A stretch of 64,000 bases of DNA from Alcanivorax limicola (GCF_019931215.1 NZ_JAIOUB010000001.1:620001-684000), one strand, 5' to 3'; positions 35,743 through 45,594 are shown, numbered from the stretch's first letter. A program made the numbers and translations. The notes: generated by a model not told the origin, from the sequence alone.

Positions 35743-35832
35743 ATGAGAAAAGCAGCTTTTCTTTTACTTATATTTTCAACGCACCCTGCATTGGCTAATC
35801 TGACGCCAGTGTTACAGCCCTCCAAGAATTGA
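35743..35832 (+). CDS. possible 29-residue micro-protein with signal-peptide character
   Basis: An ATG at 35743 opens 29 codons. The product starts MRKAAFLLLIFSTHPALA and then has 11 residues. This has a basic n-region, a hydrophobic core and an AxA-type c-region, the profile of a Sec signal peptide. It lies between the lysR terminator and a second, orphan terminator, so a separate short transcript is plausible. There is no Shine-Dalgarno site, and it could be the remnant of a degraded exported protein gene or a chance frame. Confidence 0.3.
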   Translation: MRKAAFLLLIFSTHPALANLTPVLQPSKN

Positions 35833-35871
35833 AGGCACTGTTCCTGATATTTGATGAGATATTGCATCAGA

Positions 35872-35897
35872 CCCGCCCCCCGGCGGGCTTTTTTTTG
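35872..35897 (+). terminator. orphan Rho-independent terminator
   Basis: CCCGCC (35872-35877), loop CCCC, GGCGGG (35882-35887), then C and a run of eight T. It is rightward-facing and 148 nt beyond the lysR terminator, with no recognised gene between them. It therefore marks the end of a small RNA or of the micro-frame at 35743-35832. The whole lysR-to-GDPD gap is 324 bp; I see nothing else in it. Confidence 0.8.
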
Positions 35898-35986
35898 CTG
35901 CCATGATCAGCCTCTCCAGCGTTGCGCCCCAGCCTCTCTGCCCCTAAAGTACCGACGAATGACATCACCTTGGCATGCAGGGCCTT

Positions 35987-36757
35987 ATGTCCGACTACAC
36001 CTATCCGGCCATCGTTGGCCACCGGGGCGCACGGGGAGAGGCGCCCGAGAATACGCTGGCCAGCTTTCAGGTTGCTGTTGCCGCCGGCGTCAAGGCCATC
36101 GAGCTGGATGTGCGCATGTCCGCCGATGGCGAGTTGATTGTGGTCCACGACCACCGGGTGGACCGCACCACCTGGTCCACGGGCCTGGTCCGCGGCTTCA
36201 CCCAGGCAGAGCTGGGTCTGCTGGATGCCCGTCGTAACACCCCAGGCTGGCACAGTGCCATCGGCATCCCTACCCTGGCCGAAGTCATTGACGCCTGCCC
36301 CCCGGATACCGGGTTCCAGTTTGAAGTAAAAGGGGAATCCGACCGCCGCTACCTGACCCGGCTGGCCCATAACCTGAGGGTGCTGATTGTCGACAGACGC
36401 ATGCACGATCGGGTCGTGGTGACATCCAGTCACACCGGGTTCCTGCGCATGATGGGCATGCAGGCGCCCAACGTAATGCGAGGCTACGTCTGTGAGCACC
36501 GTTATCTTCAGCCAACCCGGCGCACCGCCTCGCTTGGCTGTCGCTGGCTGATCGCCCACTACAGCCTGGCCACACAGGATCTGATGGCCCGGGCTCGCAA
36601 ACGCGGGTTGAGGGTTTCGGTCTGGACGGTGAACGACCTGCGAGAAGCCGAACGCCTGGCGGCGCTGGGGGTGGACAGCATCATTACCGACTACCCCACC
36701 AGCTTTATCGCCCATTTCGAGGCACTCGCACGGCGGCGCCAAATCAGGCCCCAGTGA
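35987..36757 (+). CDS. glycerophosphodiester phosphodiesterase
   Basis: A 256-residue GDPD-family enzyme that hydrolyses glycerophosphodiesters to glycerol-3-phosphate and an alcohol. Motifs: VGHRGARGEAPENTLASF (His and Glu metal ligands), IELDVRMSADGELIVVHDHRVDRTT (catalytic His, Asp), FEVKGES, and VWTVNDLREAERLAALGVDSIITDYP. There is no signal peptide, so it is a cytosolic UgpQ-like form. I chose ATG 35987, 5 nt after AGGG; ATG 35975 is in frame. It converges with the patatin gene 48 bp away. Confidence 0.9.
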   Translation: MSDYTYPAIVGHRGARGEAPENTLASFQVAVAAGVKAIELDVRMSADGELIVVHDHRVDRTTWSTGLVRGFTQAELGLLDARRNTPGWHSAIGIPTLAEVIDACPPDTGFQFEVKGESDRRYLTRLAHNLRVLIVDRRMHDRVVVTSSHTGFLRMMGMQAPNVMRGYVCEHRYLQPTRRTASLGCRWLIAHYSLATQDLMARARKRGLRVSVWTVNDLREAERLAALGVDSIITDYPTSFIAHFEALARRRQIRPQ

Positions 36758-36780
36758 CAGTGAGTCAGGCGGTGCGCCCG

Positions 36781-36813
36781 GGATTACGTTGGGATTACCT
36801 TGAGATTACGTTG
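36781..36813. repeat. three 11-bp tandem units at the patatin 3-prime end
   Basis: GGATTACGTTG, GGATTACCTTG and AGATTACGTTG follow one another without gaps (36781-36813). The third unit contains the stop codon of the patatin gene (36806-36808), and the other two lie just beyond it. Confidence 0.8.
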
Positions 36814-37972
36814 AGAGAGTCAGGAAGGCCCTGATCTCCTGCTCGCGGCGCATGGCATCCTGGTATCCCAGTGACATCAACCGGCGACAGAAGCCCGGCT
36901 CGAACAGCAGGTAGCTGACCGCCGCCGCGCCTGCGGCACTGGTGCCGCCAGACCCCCGCAGGAAGAAGCGCAGGCTGCGTGGCAGCTCGCCGATGTGCTC
37001 TGCAGCGATCTCGTCTATCGGTTGTGAGGGGTAGATCTTCAGCACGTCCACTTCACGCAGGCCAATGCCCTGCTTGTCCCGCACCCCCTGGGGGATGGCG
37101 TGCAGCGTGCCGTTAATGCGCTCCAGACGCTCTACATCGCCCTCCAGCGTATCGACGAAGACGCTGTTGAGCACATGCCCGAGCACCTGCGCCATGGACG
37201 GATAATTGTGCAGCGGCCGCTGCGGGTGGGCGCTGATATTCCCGGAAACCCCCACCACGAGCACCTTACTGGCCCCCAGATGCAGCGCCGGGCTGATGGG
37301 CGCCAGCTGCCGCACAGCGCCATCGCCGTAATAGGTGCCCTCCACGGCCTGGGCCGGGAATAGCAACGGGATGGCTGATGAGGCCAGCAAATGCGGCATG
37401 CCAATGTGCGCGCGCCGCCCGAGCCGGCGAGCGCGGGACCACTCCTGCACCTCCGGCAGCGCCTGAAAGAAGGCGACAGACTCCCCGGTGGCATAGGAAG
37501 ACGCGGTGATCGAGAGTGCGTGCAGATCACCGCGCTGAAGAGAGCGCTCGATATGCTGGAAGTTGATCACCAGCGACAGCAAGCGTCGCAGCGGACGGCT
37601 GTCCAGCAAGGCGCTGTTAACCGGTGTATTGCCGGTCATGTAGGTCGGCAAGGCCCAGCGCAGCAGTGATTTGACGAACGCCAGCAGATCGGTGCGATAC
37701 ACCTGCTCTGCGGTCAGATTGGACCAGACCCGCTCCAGACCCCGCACCGCGAGGCGGTAATTGCCGGCATTGGCGGCAAGGCTGGCCGCATTGATCGCTC
37801 CTGCGGAGGTGCCGCAGATTACAGGAAAGGGGTTTCGGGTACCGCGTGGAAGCAGATCCGCAATCGCGGTGAGCACACCGACCTGATAGGCCGCCCTGGC
37901 GCCACCGCCGGAGAGGATGAGGCCGGCCCGCTCGGGCAGCGGCGGCCGGGCACGCAACATGTCAAAAGCCAA
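36806..37972 (-). CDS. patatin-like phospholipase
   Basis: A 388-residue patatin-family lipid acyl hydrolase. The glycine-rich oxyanion motif LSGGGARAAYQVG (residues 20-32), nucleophile Ser56 in CGTSAGAIN and the dyad Asp217 in YYGDGAV are all intact. No signal peptide is present, so it is probably cytosolic or membrane-associated. Its start lies 8 bp downstream of nqrM on the same strand, so it may be the last gene of the nqr transcript; whether the link is functional is unknown. The stop lies in an 11-bp tandem repeat. Confidence 0.88.
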   Translation of the reverse strand: MAFDMLRARPPLPERAGLILSGGGARAAYQVGVLTAIADLLPRGTRNPFPVICGTSAGAINAASLAANAGNYRLAVRGLERVWSNLTAEQVYRTDLLAFVKSLLRWALPTYMTGNTPVNSALLDSRPLRRLLSLVINFQHIERSLQRGDLHALSITASSYATGESVAFFQALPEVQEWSRARRLGRRAHIGMPHLLASSAIPLLFPAQAVEGTYYGDGAVRQLAPISPALHLGASKVLVVGVSGNISAHPQRPLHNYPSMAQVLGHVLNSVFVDTLEGDVERLERINGTLHAIPQGVRDKQGIGLREVDVLKIYPSQPIDEIAAEHIGELPRSLRFFLRGSGGTSAAGAAAVSYLLFEPGFCRRLMSLGYQDAMRREQEIRAFLTLST

Positions 37973-37980
37973 TCGGTGCG

Positions 37981-38241
37981 TTACTCCCTGCCGGTGTCAA
38001 CGTCACCCAGCGCATTCGTTGACAGATTCGCCGCGCGTGCGCGGGTCACTTCATCGCGCACATCGGGATTATCACAGTCCACCGGATCACGACCGCAGAT
38101 ATCACAGGAGCCTTGCAACCCGACTGCACTCAGGCCGCCACAGGAACCCTTGACCGGCTTGTTCGAGACGATGACGCCGATTGCCATACCGGCAAACAGA
38201 ATCCCGACCACGACAATCGCTGCCAGAAACGTTGTCAACAT
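37981..38241 (-). CDS. nqrM: NqrM, Na+-NQR maturation protein
   Basis: NqrM (formerly DUF539) is needed to deliver iron for the Cys4-[Fe] centre between NqrD and NqrE. The 86-residue protein has one N-terminal membrane helix (TTFLAAIVVVGILFAGMAIGVIV) and the conserved cysteines Cys34 (KGSCGGL), Cys46 and Cys49 (GSCDICG), plus Cys56. Position directly after apbE matches other nqr operons. The C-terminal 25 residues are hydrophilic and not conserved. Confidence 0.92.
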   Translation of the reverse strand: MLTTFLAAIVVVGILFAGMAIGVIVSNKPVKGSCGGLSAVGLQGSCDICGRDPVDCDNPDVRDEVTRARAANLSTNALGDVDTGRE

Positions 38242-38298
38242 GGGTTGCTCCTTTGGCGTTCAGCCAGTTTCATCCGAATCCGCACGTTACGCAGCGGG

Positions 38299-39372
38299 TT
38301 ATTGCGCCAGATACTGCCGGAACGCATCTGTCATCTGCTCACTAAACCCATCACCTGATGCTGCGCGGGTGATGAAGAGCGCGGCCAGGTCATTCTCTGT
38401 CGCAAATGCCAGACCCTCCTCCGGGCCCAACACCGTCAACAGCGTGGCATAGCCATCAGCCTCCATGCAATTATCATGGATTACGGTAACCGACGCCAAT
38501 TGATGCGCCACAGGCTCCCCGGTGCGCGGGTCGATGGTGTGCGAGAACTGCCGCCCGCCATCACGGAAATAGTTGCGATAGTCACCTGATGTGGCGATCG
38601 CCATATCACCCGGTTTCACGACGCTGTGTATCTGCTGTGGGCCCGTGCTCGGGCGCTCTACGGCGATCCGCCACGGGCTACCGTCAGGCTTGACGCCCCG
38701 GGCGCGCAGATCACCGCCGATATCCACCAACCAGGCGGCGACACCCCGGGCATCCAGGTACTCACCAAGACGATCCACGGCGTAACCTTTGGCGATGGCG
38801 GAAAAGTCGAGGTACAGGGCACCCGGTTGCAGTATCTCGCGCCCCGTATCGCGGGTTTCCAGGCGCTGCCAGCCCGAACGACGGCGCGCTTCAGCAATGG
38901 CCTCCGCATCAGGCGCCTGCTGTCGGCGCCCCTCAGGCCCGAAGCCCCAGAGATTGACCAGCGGCCCCACCGTCGGGTCAAACGCACCCTCGCTGATTTC
39001 AGCAAGGCGCAGGGAGGTCGACAACACGGTGGCGAAGTCCGGCGGAATACGCTGCCAGGTCCCCGCCTCTGCCTGGTTGTAACGGGACAGATCCGAGTCC
39101 TCGATATAGGTGCTCATTTGCCGATTGACCAGATCCAGCAAGGCTTCGATATCTTCCTGCAGCTGCGCCACCGATGTCCCGGAGGGGACGCCGGCGATCT
39201 GCACCTGCCAGGTGGTGCCCATGGTCGCGCCACCCAACTTGTGGATCGGCTTGCTGCACCCGGTGACCAGGAGCAGGCAGACCAGTGCCACAAGGCCCGG
39301 GATAACGAAGAAAGGCAGGGCCCGCGGGCCCTGCCTCCTGATGGTGCTCACTGATGACAGCACGTACGCCAT
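38299..39372 (-). CDS. apbE: ApbE, FAD:protein FMN transferase
   Basis: ApbE moves FMN from FAD to a threonine of NqrB and NqrC on the periplasmic side. The 357-residue protein has a lipoprotein signal with lipobox LVTGC (Cys39), a GGATMGTTWQVQ start of the fold, the WLVDIGGDLRARG core and the Mg-binding ATSGDYRNYFRDGGRQFSHTIDPRTG region. It begins 3 bp after the nqrF stop, so co-expression with its targets is expected. Confidence 0.95.
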   Translation of the reverse strand: MAYVLSSVSTIRRQGPRALPFFVIPGLVALVCLLLVTGCSKPIHKLGGATMGTTWQVQIAGVPSGTSVAQLQEDIEALLDLVNRQMSTYIEDSDLSRYNQAEAGTWQRIPPDFATVLSTSLRLAEISEGAFDPTVGPLVNLWGFGPEGRRQQAPDAEAIAEARRRSGWQRLETRDTGREILQPGALYLDFSAIAKGYAVDRLGEYLDARGVAAWLVDIGGDLRARGVKPDGSPWRIAVERPSTGPQQIHSVVKPGDMAIATSGDYRNYFRDGGRQFSHTIDPRTGEPVAHQLASVTVIHDNCMEADGYATLLTVLGPEEGLAFATENDLAALFITRAASGDGFSEQMTDAFRQYLAQ

Positions 39373-39375
39373 CCG

Positions 39376-40608
39376 TCAGCCGCCAAAGTCATCGAGCAGG
39401 ATATTCTCTTTCTCGACGCCCAGGTCTTCCAGCAGCTTGATCACCGCCGCGTTCATCATCGGCGGACCGCACATGTAGAACTCGCAGTCTTCCGGCGCAG
39501 GGTGATTCTTCAGGTACTCCTCGAACAGCACCAGATGGATAAAGCCGGTCAGCCCCGTCCAGTTGTCTTCGGGCTGCGGATCAGACAGCGCCAGGTGCCA
39601 CTCGAAGTTATCATTCTCCTCAGCCAGCTTGTCATACTCTTCGACATAAAAGGCTTCGCGCATGGAGCGTGCGCCATACCAGAAGCTGATCTTGCGTTTG
39701 GAATTGAGGCGCTTGAGCTGGTCGAAGATGTGCGAGCGCATGGGCGCCATACCCGCACCACCACCAACAAAGATCATCTCGGCATCGGTGTCCTTGGCAA
39801 AGAATTCGCCGAAGGGCCCGAACACGGTCAGCTTGTCACCCGGCTTCAGGTTGAAGACATAGCTGGACATGATGCCCGGCGGAATATCCTTGGCACCCGG
39901 AGGGGGTGTCGCAATACGGATATTGAACTTCAGCAGGCCACGCTCATCGGGATAGTTCGCCATGGAGTAGGCGCGAATCACGTCTTCCTTGTTCACCGCA
40001 CGCAGATCAAAGAACTTGAAGCGTTCCCAATCGCCCCGGTACTCCTCGCCGATATCAAACTCGGAGAACTTGATATCGTAAGGCGGGCATTCCAGCTGCA
40101 CATAACCACCCGCGCGAAAATCGACTTCCTCGCCTTCCGGCAGCTTCAGCACGAGCTCCTTGATGAAGGTCGCCACGTTGTCGTTGGAAATGACTTCGCA
40201 TTCCCATTTCTTCACGCCGAAGAATTCTTCCGGGACTTCGATCTTCATGTCCTGCTTGACAGTCACCTGGCAAGACAGGCGGTAGCCCTCGCGAATCTGC
40301 GCCTTGGTGAAGTAGCCTTCTTCTGTGGGCAGGATATCCCCGCCGCCGTCGACCACCTTGCACTTGCACTGCGCGCAGGTGCCGCCGCCGCCACAGGCGG
40401 AAGACAGAAAGATGCCCTGGTCTGCCAGTGTGTTCAGCAACTTGCCGCCGGCAGGTGCATCAATGCTGACCGACTCGTCTTCATTGATATTGATGTGCAC
40501 GTTGCCGCTGCTGACCAGCCTGGAACGGGCCGCCAGAATCACCGCAACCAGCAGCAGTACGATGGTGGTGAACATCACCACCCCGAACACGATTTCGATA
40601 TTCATCAT
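39376..40608 (-). CDS. nqrF: Na+-translocating NADH-quinone reductase subunit F
   Basis: NqrF is the electron input module of the sodium pump: it oxidises NADH through FAD and a [2Fe-2S] cluster. The 410 residues comprise an N-terminal helix ([20 protein letters not shown]), a ferredoxin domain with cluster cysteines in [17 protein letters not shown], an FAD domain with RAYSMANYP and an NADH domain with [20 protein letters not shown] precedes a double ATG start. It follows nqrE by 20 bp. Confidence 0.97.
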   Translation of the reverse strand: MMNIEIVFGVVMFTTIVLLLVAVILAARSRLVSSGNVHININEDESVSIDAPAGGKLLNTLADQGIFLSSACGGGGTCAQCKCKVVDGGGDILPTEEGYFTKAQIREGYRLSCQVTVKQDMKIEVPEEFFGVKKWECEVISNDNVATFIKELVLKLPEGEEVDFRAGGYVQLECPPYDIKFSEFDIGEEYRGDWERFKFFDLRAVNKEDVIRAYSMANYPDERGLLKFNIRIATPPPGAKDIPPGIMSSYVFNLKPGDKLTVFGPFGEFFAKDTDAEMIFVGGGAGMAPMRSHIFDQLKRLNSKRKISFWYGARSMREAFYVEEYDKLAEENDNFEWHLALSDPQPEDNWTGLTGFIHLVLFEEYLKNHPAPEDCEFYMCGPPMMNAAVIKLLEDLGVEKENILLDDFGG

Positions 40609-40628
40609 CGCTCTCCTCTACTCCGCGG

Positions 40629-41249
40629 TTACAGCTGTACGCCGGAGAATGACATGAAGCCCAGTGACATCAGGCCTACCACAATGAAGGTGATACCCAG
40701 GCCCTTGAGGCCGTCGGGCACGTCACTGTATTTCAGCTTCTCACGAATGGCCGCCAGCAGCGTGATGGCAAGTGCCCAGCCAATACCTGCGCCCAGACCG
40801 AACACCACACTTTCGTTGAAAGTGTAGTCACGCTCGACCATGAACAGGCTGGCACCGAGGATCGCACAGTTCACTGTGATCAGAGGGAGAAAGATACCCA
40901 GCGCGTTGTAGAGCGACGGGACATATTTATCCAGGGTCATTTCGAGGATCTGCACCAGTGCTGCAATCACACCGATGTAACTCAGCAACCCGAGGAAACG
41001 CAGGTCCAGGGTGCTCAGTGCCTCGATACCCGTCCATTCCAGTGCATTCTCGGAGAGCAGATGACTGAGGATGAGGTTGTTCACGGGAACCGTGATGGCA
41101 AGCACCACAACCACCGCGATGCCCAGGCCGATCGCAGTCTGCACTTTCTTGGAGACAGCCAGGAAAGTACACATGCCCAGGAAGAAGGCCAACGCCATGT
41201 TCTCAACGAAGATGGCGCGGACAAACAGACTCAGATAATGTTCAAACAC
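40629..41249 (-). CDS. nqrE: Na+-translocating NADH-quinone reductase subunit E
   Basis: NqrE is a six-helix membrane subunit that shares the Cys4-[Fe] centre with NqrD. The 206-residue protein begins [36 protein letters not shown], the family signature. The start is GTG 41249 with AGGGG 8 nt upstream. Subunits D and E are inverted-topology paralogues. Confidence 0.97.
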   Translation of the reverse strand: MFEHYLSLFVRAIFVENMALAFFLGMCTFLAVSKKVQTAIGLGIAVVVVLAITVPVNNLILSHLLSENALEWTGIEALSTLDLRFLGLLSYIGVIAALVQILEMTLDKYVPSLYNALGIFLPLITVNCAILGASLFMVERDYTFNESVVFGLGAGIGWALAITLLAAIREKLKYSDVPDGLKGLGITFIVVGLMSLGFMSFSGVQL

Positions 41250-41260
41250 GTCTCATCCCC

Positions 41261-41929
41261 TCAGAATACGTCGCTGGTGCGTGAGTTTGGCGCCATCTTG
41301 AACTGCTCTTCTTCCACCTGCTCAGGCTTCCAGGCGCGCAGCGCCCAGATGAACAGGCCAATCAGGAAGAATGCGCTCGGTGGCAGCAGCATCAGGCCAT
41401 TACTGTAGTACCAGCCCCCTTCGGTGATCAGCGGCATGATTTCCACGCCGAACAGTGAGCCGGAGCCCAGCAGCTCGCGGGCAAAACCCACCGCCAGAAG
41501 CACCACACTGTAGCCCAGCGCATTGCCCAGGCCGTCAATGAAGGACACGCCAGGCGGGTTCTTCATGGCGAAAGCTTCAGCCCGGCCCATGACGATACAG
41601 TTGGTAATGATCAGGCCCACAAACACCGACAGCTGCCGACTGATGTCGTAGGCGTAGGCGCGCAGGAACTGGTCTACCACAATTACCAGCGAGGCAATGA
41701 TGGTCATCTGCACGATGATGCGGATGCTCGACGGGATCTGGGTGCGGATCACACTAACGAAGAAGTTCGAGAACACCAATACCACAGTGAGGGCGACACA
41801 CATCGTCAGCGTCGTCGACATCTGTGTGGTAACCGCCAGTGCAGAACAGATACCCAGGATCTGTAACGCAATGGGGTTATTGTCGAAGATCGGCTGGAAC
41901 AGGATGTCCTTTTTCTTTGCATCGGCCAT
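41261..41929 (-). CDS. nqrD: Na+-translocating NADH-quinone reductase subunit D
   Basis: NqrD is the six-helix partner of NqrE. The 222-residue protein starts [20 protein letters not shown] and carries [11 protein letters not shown] with the iron-centre cysteine and [17 protein letters not shown]. An AAGGAG ribosome site precedes ATG 41929. It follows nqrC by 10 bp. Confidence 0.97.
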   Translation of the reverse strand: MADAKKKDILFQPIFDNNPIALQILGICSALAVTTQMSTTLTMCVALTVVLVFSNFFVSVIRTQIPSSIRIIVQMTIIASLVIVVDQFLRAYAYDISRQLSVFVGLIITNCIVMGRAEAFAMKNPPGVSFIDGLGNALGYSVVLLAVGFARELLGSGSLFGVEIMPLITEGGWYYSNGLMLLPPSAFFLIGLFIWALRAWKPEQVEEEQFKMAPNSRTSDVF

Positions 41930-41939
41930 GTCTGTCTCC

Positions 41940-42722
41940 TTAATTCAGCTGCGCGCTGTCAGATCTGAGACGATCGAGGTAGGGGCCGAAGCCGTTCTCC
42001 CCCATCCAGAAGCGCACCGCGTTGGTCACGCCATTTGCTGTCAATGTGGCACCGGACAGGCCGTCGACTTTATGTTCAGCGTCTGGCGTGTTGCTGTCCA
42101 CATTGCCTTTGATGATCTGGAAGGCCACATTGCCGTTGTCATCAAACAGCTGTTTGCCTTCCCAGTTGGCGCGCCACCGGACATTCTCGATCTCGCCGCC
42201 CAGCCCCGGCGTCTCGCCATGTTCATAGAACACGACACCGGCAATGGTATTGGCATCGGTTTCCAGGGACAGGAAACCGTACATGGTGGACCAGAGCCCG
42301 TAGCCGTGCATCGGCAGGATCAGGCGGGTCACCTCGCCTTCCTCGTTCTGGACCAGGTACACCTCTGCCACCTTCGCCTGGCGGCGAATGGAAGCGATAT
42401 CCTGATCGCCGGTCAGGCGACGGCTCATGTCATCATCACGGGAAGCACGACGCTGATCGTAGTCTTCCGGCATCTCGACGTATTCACCGGTTGTGATATC
42501 AACAAAGCGACGCTCGATCTTGTCGAATTCTTCCTGCACATTGATGCCCGGCTCGTACCGGTCCGCAGCGCGCAGAATGTTGATCTGGCGATCCAGTATG
42601 CGGTTTGCCTCCTGGGTGGGTCGCAGTGTTACGGCGGCGGTGGAAACCACCACCGCGCACACCAGACACACCAGGAAGGCAACCAGCAGGGTTCTGCCTA
42701 CACTTTCTTTGTTCGCTGCCAT
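41940..42722 (-). CDS. nqrC: Na+-translocating NADH-quinone reductase subunit C
   Basis: NqrC carries a covalent FMN on the periplasmic side. The 260-residue protein has one N-terminal membrane helix ([20 protein letters not shown]) and an FMN-binding domain with the flavinylation motif DGLSGATLT, modified residue Thr226 by comparison with Vibrio. The start overlaps the nqrB stop (TAATG). Confidence 0.97.
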   Translation of the reverse strand: MAANKESVGRTLLVAFLVCLVCAVVVSTAAVTLRPTQEANRILDRQINILRAADRYEPGINVQEEFDKIERRFVDITTGEYVEMPEDYDQRRASRDDDMSRRLTGDQDIASIRRQAKVAEVYLVQNEEGEVTRLILPMHGYGLWSTMYGFLSLETDANTIAGVVFYEHGETPGLGGEIENVRWRANWEGKQLFDDNGNVAFQIIKGNVDSNTPDAEHKVDGLSGATLTANGVTNAVRFWMGENGFGPYLDRLRSDSAQLN

Positions 42723-43972
42723 TACACCACCTCTGCCGTACGCCGCTGGCGACGCTTGATATTCGCCTGAACCACAAAGTAATCAATCAGCGGAGCGCAC
42801 AGATTACCGAACAGGATTGCCAACATCACACCTTCCGGGAAGGCGGGATTGATGACCCGGATCATGATGATCATCAAGCCGATCAATATGCCGAATACCC
42901 ACTTGCCCGTGTTGGTCATCGCGGCAGACACCGGGTCGGTCGCCATGAACACCAGACCAAACGCGGCTGAGCCGACGGTCAGATGCCAGTACCAGGGCAT
43001 GGCAAACATTGCATTGCTGTCACTGCCGACCGCGTTGAGCAACGAGGCCAGCGCCACCATGCCGATCACAACGCCCGCCATGATGCGCCAGGAGGCAATC
43101 TTGGTGAACAGCAGTAGCGCCGCGCCGAGCATGATGGCCAGCGTCGAGGTCTCACCAATCGAGCCCTGAATGCCCCCCAGGAAGGTCTGCATCCAGGTAA
43201 TGTCCACGGACTGCCCTGCGGCAACCGCGTTCTGTGTCAGGCCTGCGGCAAAGTTCAGGTCACCACTGGCTGCCAGCGACAGCGGCGTAGCGCCACTGAA
43301 GTTGTCAACAGCCGTCCAGACAGCGTCGCCGGACATCTGCGCCGGGTACGCGAAGAACAGGAACGCCCGACCGACCAGCGCAGGGTTAAGGAAGTTCTTG
43401 CCGGTGCCGCCGAATACTTCCTTGCCGATCACGATACCGAAGGACACCCCGAGGAACACTTGCCACAGCGGAATCGCCGGCGGCAGGATCAGGGTGAAGA
43501 GAATACCGGTCACAAAGAAGCCTTCGTTCACTTCATGCCCGCGTTTCCACGCGAACAGGCCTTCCCAGAGGAAACCGGTGCCGTAGACCACAATCACAAT
43601 CGGCACGTAGTACACCAGACCGTGCAGGAAGTTGGCGAAGAAACTGGTGTGATCAAAACCGGTCAGCCCGGCAACCAGCGCAGTACGCCAGCCTTCAATG
43701 GCGCTGAATCCGAACTCGGAGATCTGCAGGTTGGCCTGATAGCCGGTGTTGTAGATACCGAACAGAATCGCCGGAAACGTGGCGAAGAACACCGTCATCA
43801 TCACGCGCTTGAGGTCGATACCGTCACGCACGTGGGAGGTGGAGCGCGTGGTATCGGAGGGGCTGTACAGCATGGTATCGAACATCTCGTAAAAGACGTA
43901 ATACTTCTGCAGCTTGCCGCCCTCATGGAAGTGAGGTGCGATATTCTTGTCGATCGTTGCGCGTAAGCCCAT
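42722..43972 (-). CDS. nqrB: Na+-translocating NADH-quinone reductase subunit B
   Basis: NqrB is the large ten-helix subunit that holds covalent FMN, riboflavin and the sodium path. The 416-residue protein has the flavinylation motif NFSGATPLS, with Thr229 as the expected FMN residue, and GKNFLNPALVGRAFLFFAYPAQMSG. It begins 2 bp after nqrA and overlaps nqrC by 1 bp. Confidence 0.97.
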   Translation of the reverse strand: MGLRATIDKNIAPHFHEGGKLQKYYVFYEMFDTMLYSPSDTTRSTSHVRDGIDLKRVMMTVFFATFPAILFGIYNTGYQANLQISEFGFSAIEGWRTALVAGLTGFDHTSFFANFLHGLVYYVPIVIVVYGTGFLWEGLFAWKRGHEVNEGFFVTGILFTLILPPAIPLWQVFLGVSFGIVIGKEVFGGTGKNFLNPALVGRAFLFFAYPAQMSGDAVWTAVDNFSGATPLSLAASGDLNFAAGLTQNAVAAGQSVDITWMQTFLGGIQGSIGETSTLAIMLGAALLLFTKIASWRIMAGVVIGMVALASLLNAVGSDSNAMFAMPWYWHLTVGSAAFGLVFMATDPVSAAMTNTGKWVFGILIGLMIIMIRVINPAFPEGVMLAILFGNLCAPLIDYFVVQANIKRRQRRTAEVV

Positions 43973-43974
43973 GG

Positions 43975-45321
43975 TCAGCCCTCCAGCTCAATGCGAGTGA
44001 GGTTGTCACGAAGAATCGGACCGTACTCGTACTTGCCTACGCAAACGTAGGTGCACAGGGCCAGGTCTTCTTCCACCAGTTCCAGCGCACCCAGAGCCTG
44101 AGCGGTATCCGTATCGCTGACGATCAGGGAACGCAAAAGCTGAGTGGGGAGTACGTCCAGCGGCATGACCTGCTCATAGTTGCCGATCGGCACCATGGCA
44201 CGCTCACTCCCGTTGGTCGTCGTAGTGAAGTTGAACAACTTGCCCCGCATCAGCTTGGACACGTAGATGTTCATAACAGAATGGCGGTTAATGCCCGGTG
44301 AAATATAACCGAACAGCGCGCGCTCGCGCCCTTCCAGCAGCACCGTGACCTGATTGGCCAGGCGTCCCAGGTAGGCCAGCGGACCGCGGGCATTGTGGCC
44401 ATTGAACACCGAGCCGGACACGATGCGGTTTTCGCCGGCTTTCAACTGACCCTCGGTCAGATCTTCCAGGTTGGCGCCAACACGGGTGCGCAGCAAGCGG
44501 GGATTCTGAACCTGGGGACCGGCCAGTGCTACCACACGATCCATGTACAGGCGCCCGGTGGTGAACAGCTTGCCGATGGCGATCACGTCCTGATAGCCCA
44601 CGGACCAGACCGTCTTCTTCATGCCCACCGGATCAAGGAAGTGAATATGCGTCCCGGTGTTGCCGGCAGGGTGCGGCCCGGCAAAGGTCTCTTCACGCAC
44701 CTGACCGCCAGCGAAGGACGGCAGGTCGGTAGACGGTGCGCGGCAAACCCAGACAGGGCCGTCCGTCAGGCGGGACAGCACTGTCAGGCCATTGCGAAAG
44801 GCCTGCAGCTGCTCGGTAATCACCTGCTCCGGGCTTGCTGCCAGCGGATTGGTATCCATCACCGAGACGAAAATCGAGTTGGGTGCGGTGCCGGGGGCAG
44901 GCACCTTGCCGAACGGGCGAGTGCGCAGCGCCGTCCACTGACCGGACTCGATCAGTTGTTCCTGCACCGAAGCGCGGTCCAGGCTGGCCAGCGCGCCTTC
45001 GTTGTGAGCGGCGAAGGTGACGGCGTCATCATCGCCTTCCACCTCAATGACCACGGATTGCAGCACGCGCTTCTGACCACGGTTGACGGCCAGGATGGTG
45101 CCTGACGCCGGTGCGGTATACTTCACGCCCTCGGTTTTCTTGTCCGTAAAGATCACCTGGCCCTGTCGCACCCGGTCGCCTTCACGTACTTCCATGGTGG
45201 GTTTCATACCCATGTAGTCGCCGCCAAGCACGGCCACGGTGCGTACGCGCGGCCCATCCTCGATCACCTGGCGCGGTGCCCCGGTGATTGGCAGGTCAAG
45301 CCCCCGTTTGATTTTGATCAT
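43975..45321 (-). CDS. nqrA: Na+-translocating NADH-quinone reductase subunit A
   Basis: NqrA is the peripheral cytoplasmic subunit of the pump and contributes to quinone binding. The protein has 448 residues starting [17 protein letters not shown] 45321 has GAGAGG 5 nt upstream. A 17-codon in-frame extension has no ribosome site and is not conserved. It is the first gene of nqrABCDEF-apbE-nqrM. A TATAAT lies about 150 nt upstream. Confidence 0.96.
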   Translation of the reverse strand: MIKIKRGLDLPITGAPRQVIEDGPRVRTVAVLGGDYMGMKPTMEVREGDRVRQGQVIFTDKKTEGVKYTAPASGTILAVNRGQKRVLQSVVIEVEGDDDAVTFAAHNEGALASLDRASVQEQLIESGQWTALRTRPFGKVPAPGTAPNSIFVSVMDTNPLAASPEQVITEQLQAFRNGLTVLSRLTDGPVWVCRAPSTDLPSFAGGQVREETFAGPHPAGNTGTHIHFLDPVGMKKTVWSVGYQDVIAIGKLFTTGRLYMDRVVALAGPQVQNPRLLRTRVGANLEDLTEGQLKAGENRIVSGSVFNGHNARGPLAYLGRLANQVTVLLEGRERALFGYISPGINRHSVMNIYVSKLMRGKLFNFTTTTNGSERAMVPIGNYEQVMPLDVLPTQLLRSLIVSDTDTAQALGALELVEEDLALCTYVCVGKYEYGPILRDNLTRIELEG

Positions 45322-45472
45322 AGCCTCTCGCCCACGTTCTGACACTGGAGATTGGTATTGCCCGGCTGGCATTCAGTCTGACGCCACGCCGTTGCGCACA
45401 AAGCCCTGCAAATACCTTTGAAAACGGCCACTTGCGTCGTGATGCTGGTCCGGCAGAACACCGGCGCGCGCC

Positions 45473-45501
45473 ATTATAGGGACAGCGTCGCGCCAATGCC
45501 A
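45473..45501 (-). promoter_or_regulatory. possible promoter of the nqr operon
   Basis: A perfect -10 box TATAAT reads leftward at 45478-45473, about 150 nt before nqrA, in the 273-bp gap between gap and nqrA. The -35 candidate TGGCAT (45501-45496, 17-nt spacer) is weak. This is the best promoter-like signal in that gap. Confidence 0.4.
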
Positions 45502-45561
45502 GTCGACCATTTGCTACTCGCGCCGGCCGCCAATACCTGCAAATCGCACCCACCGATAACG

Positions 45562-45586
45562 AAAGGCCTGCATAGCGCAGGCCTTT
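45562..45586 (-). terminator. probable terminator of gap
   Basis: AAAGGCCTGC (45562-45571) and its complement (45577-45586) form a 10-bp stem with a 5-nt loop, 9 nt past the gap stop codon. The T-run read leftward is short (TTTCGTT), so termination may be partial. Confidence 0.65.
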
Positions 45587-45594
45587 GTCACCGA

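Noticed and set aside
39502-40827. A 441-codon frame opposite nqrF
   Set aside because: Antisense shadow spanning a conserved gene and the start of the gap to nqrE.
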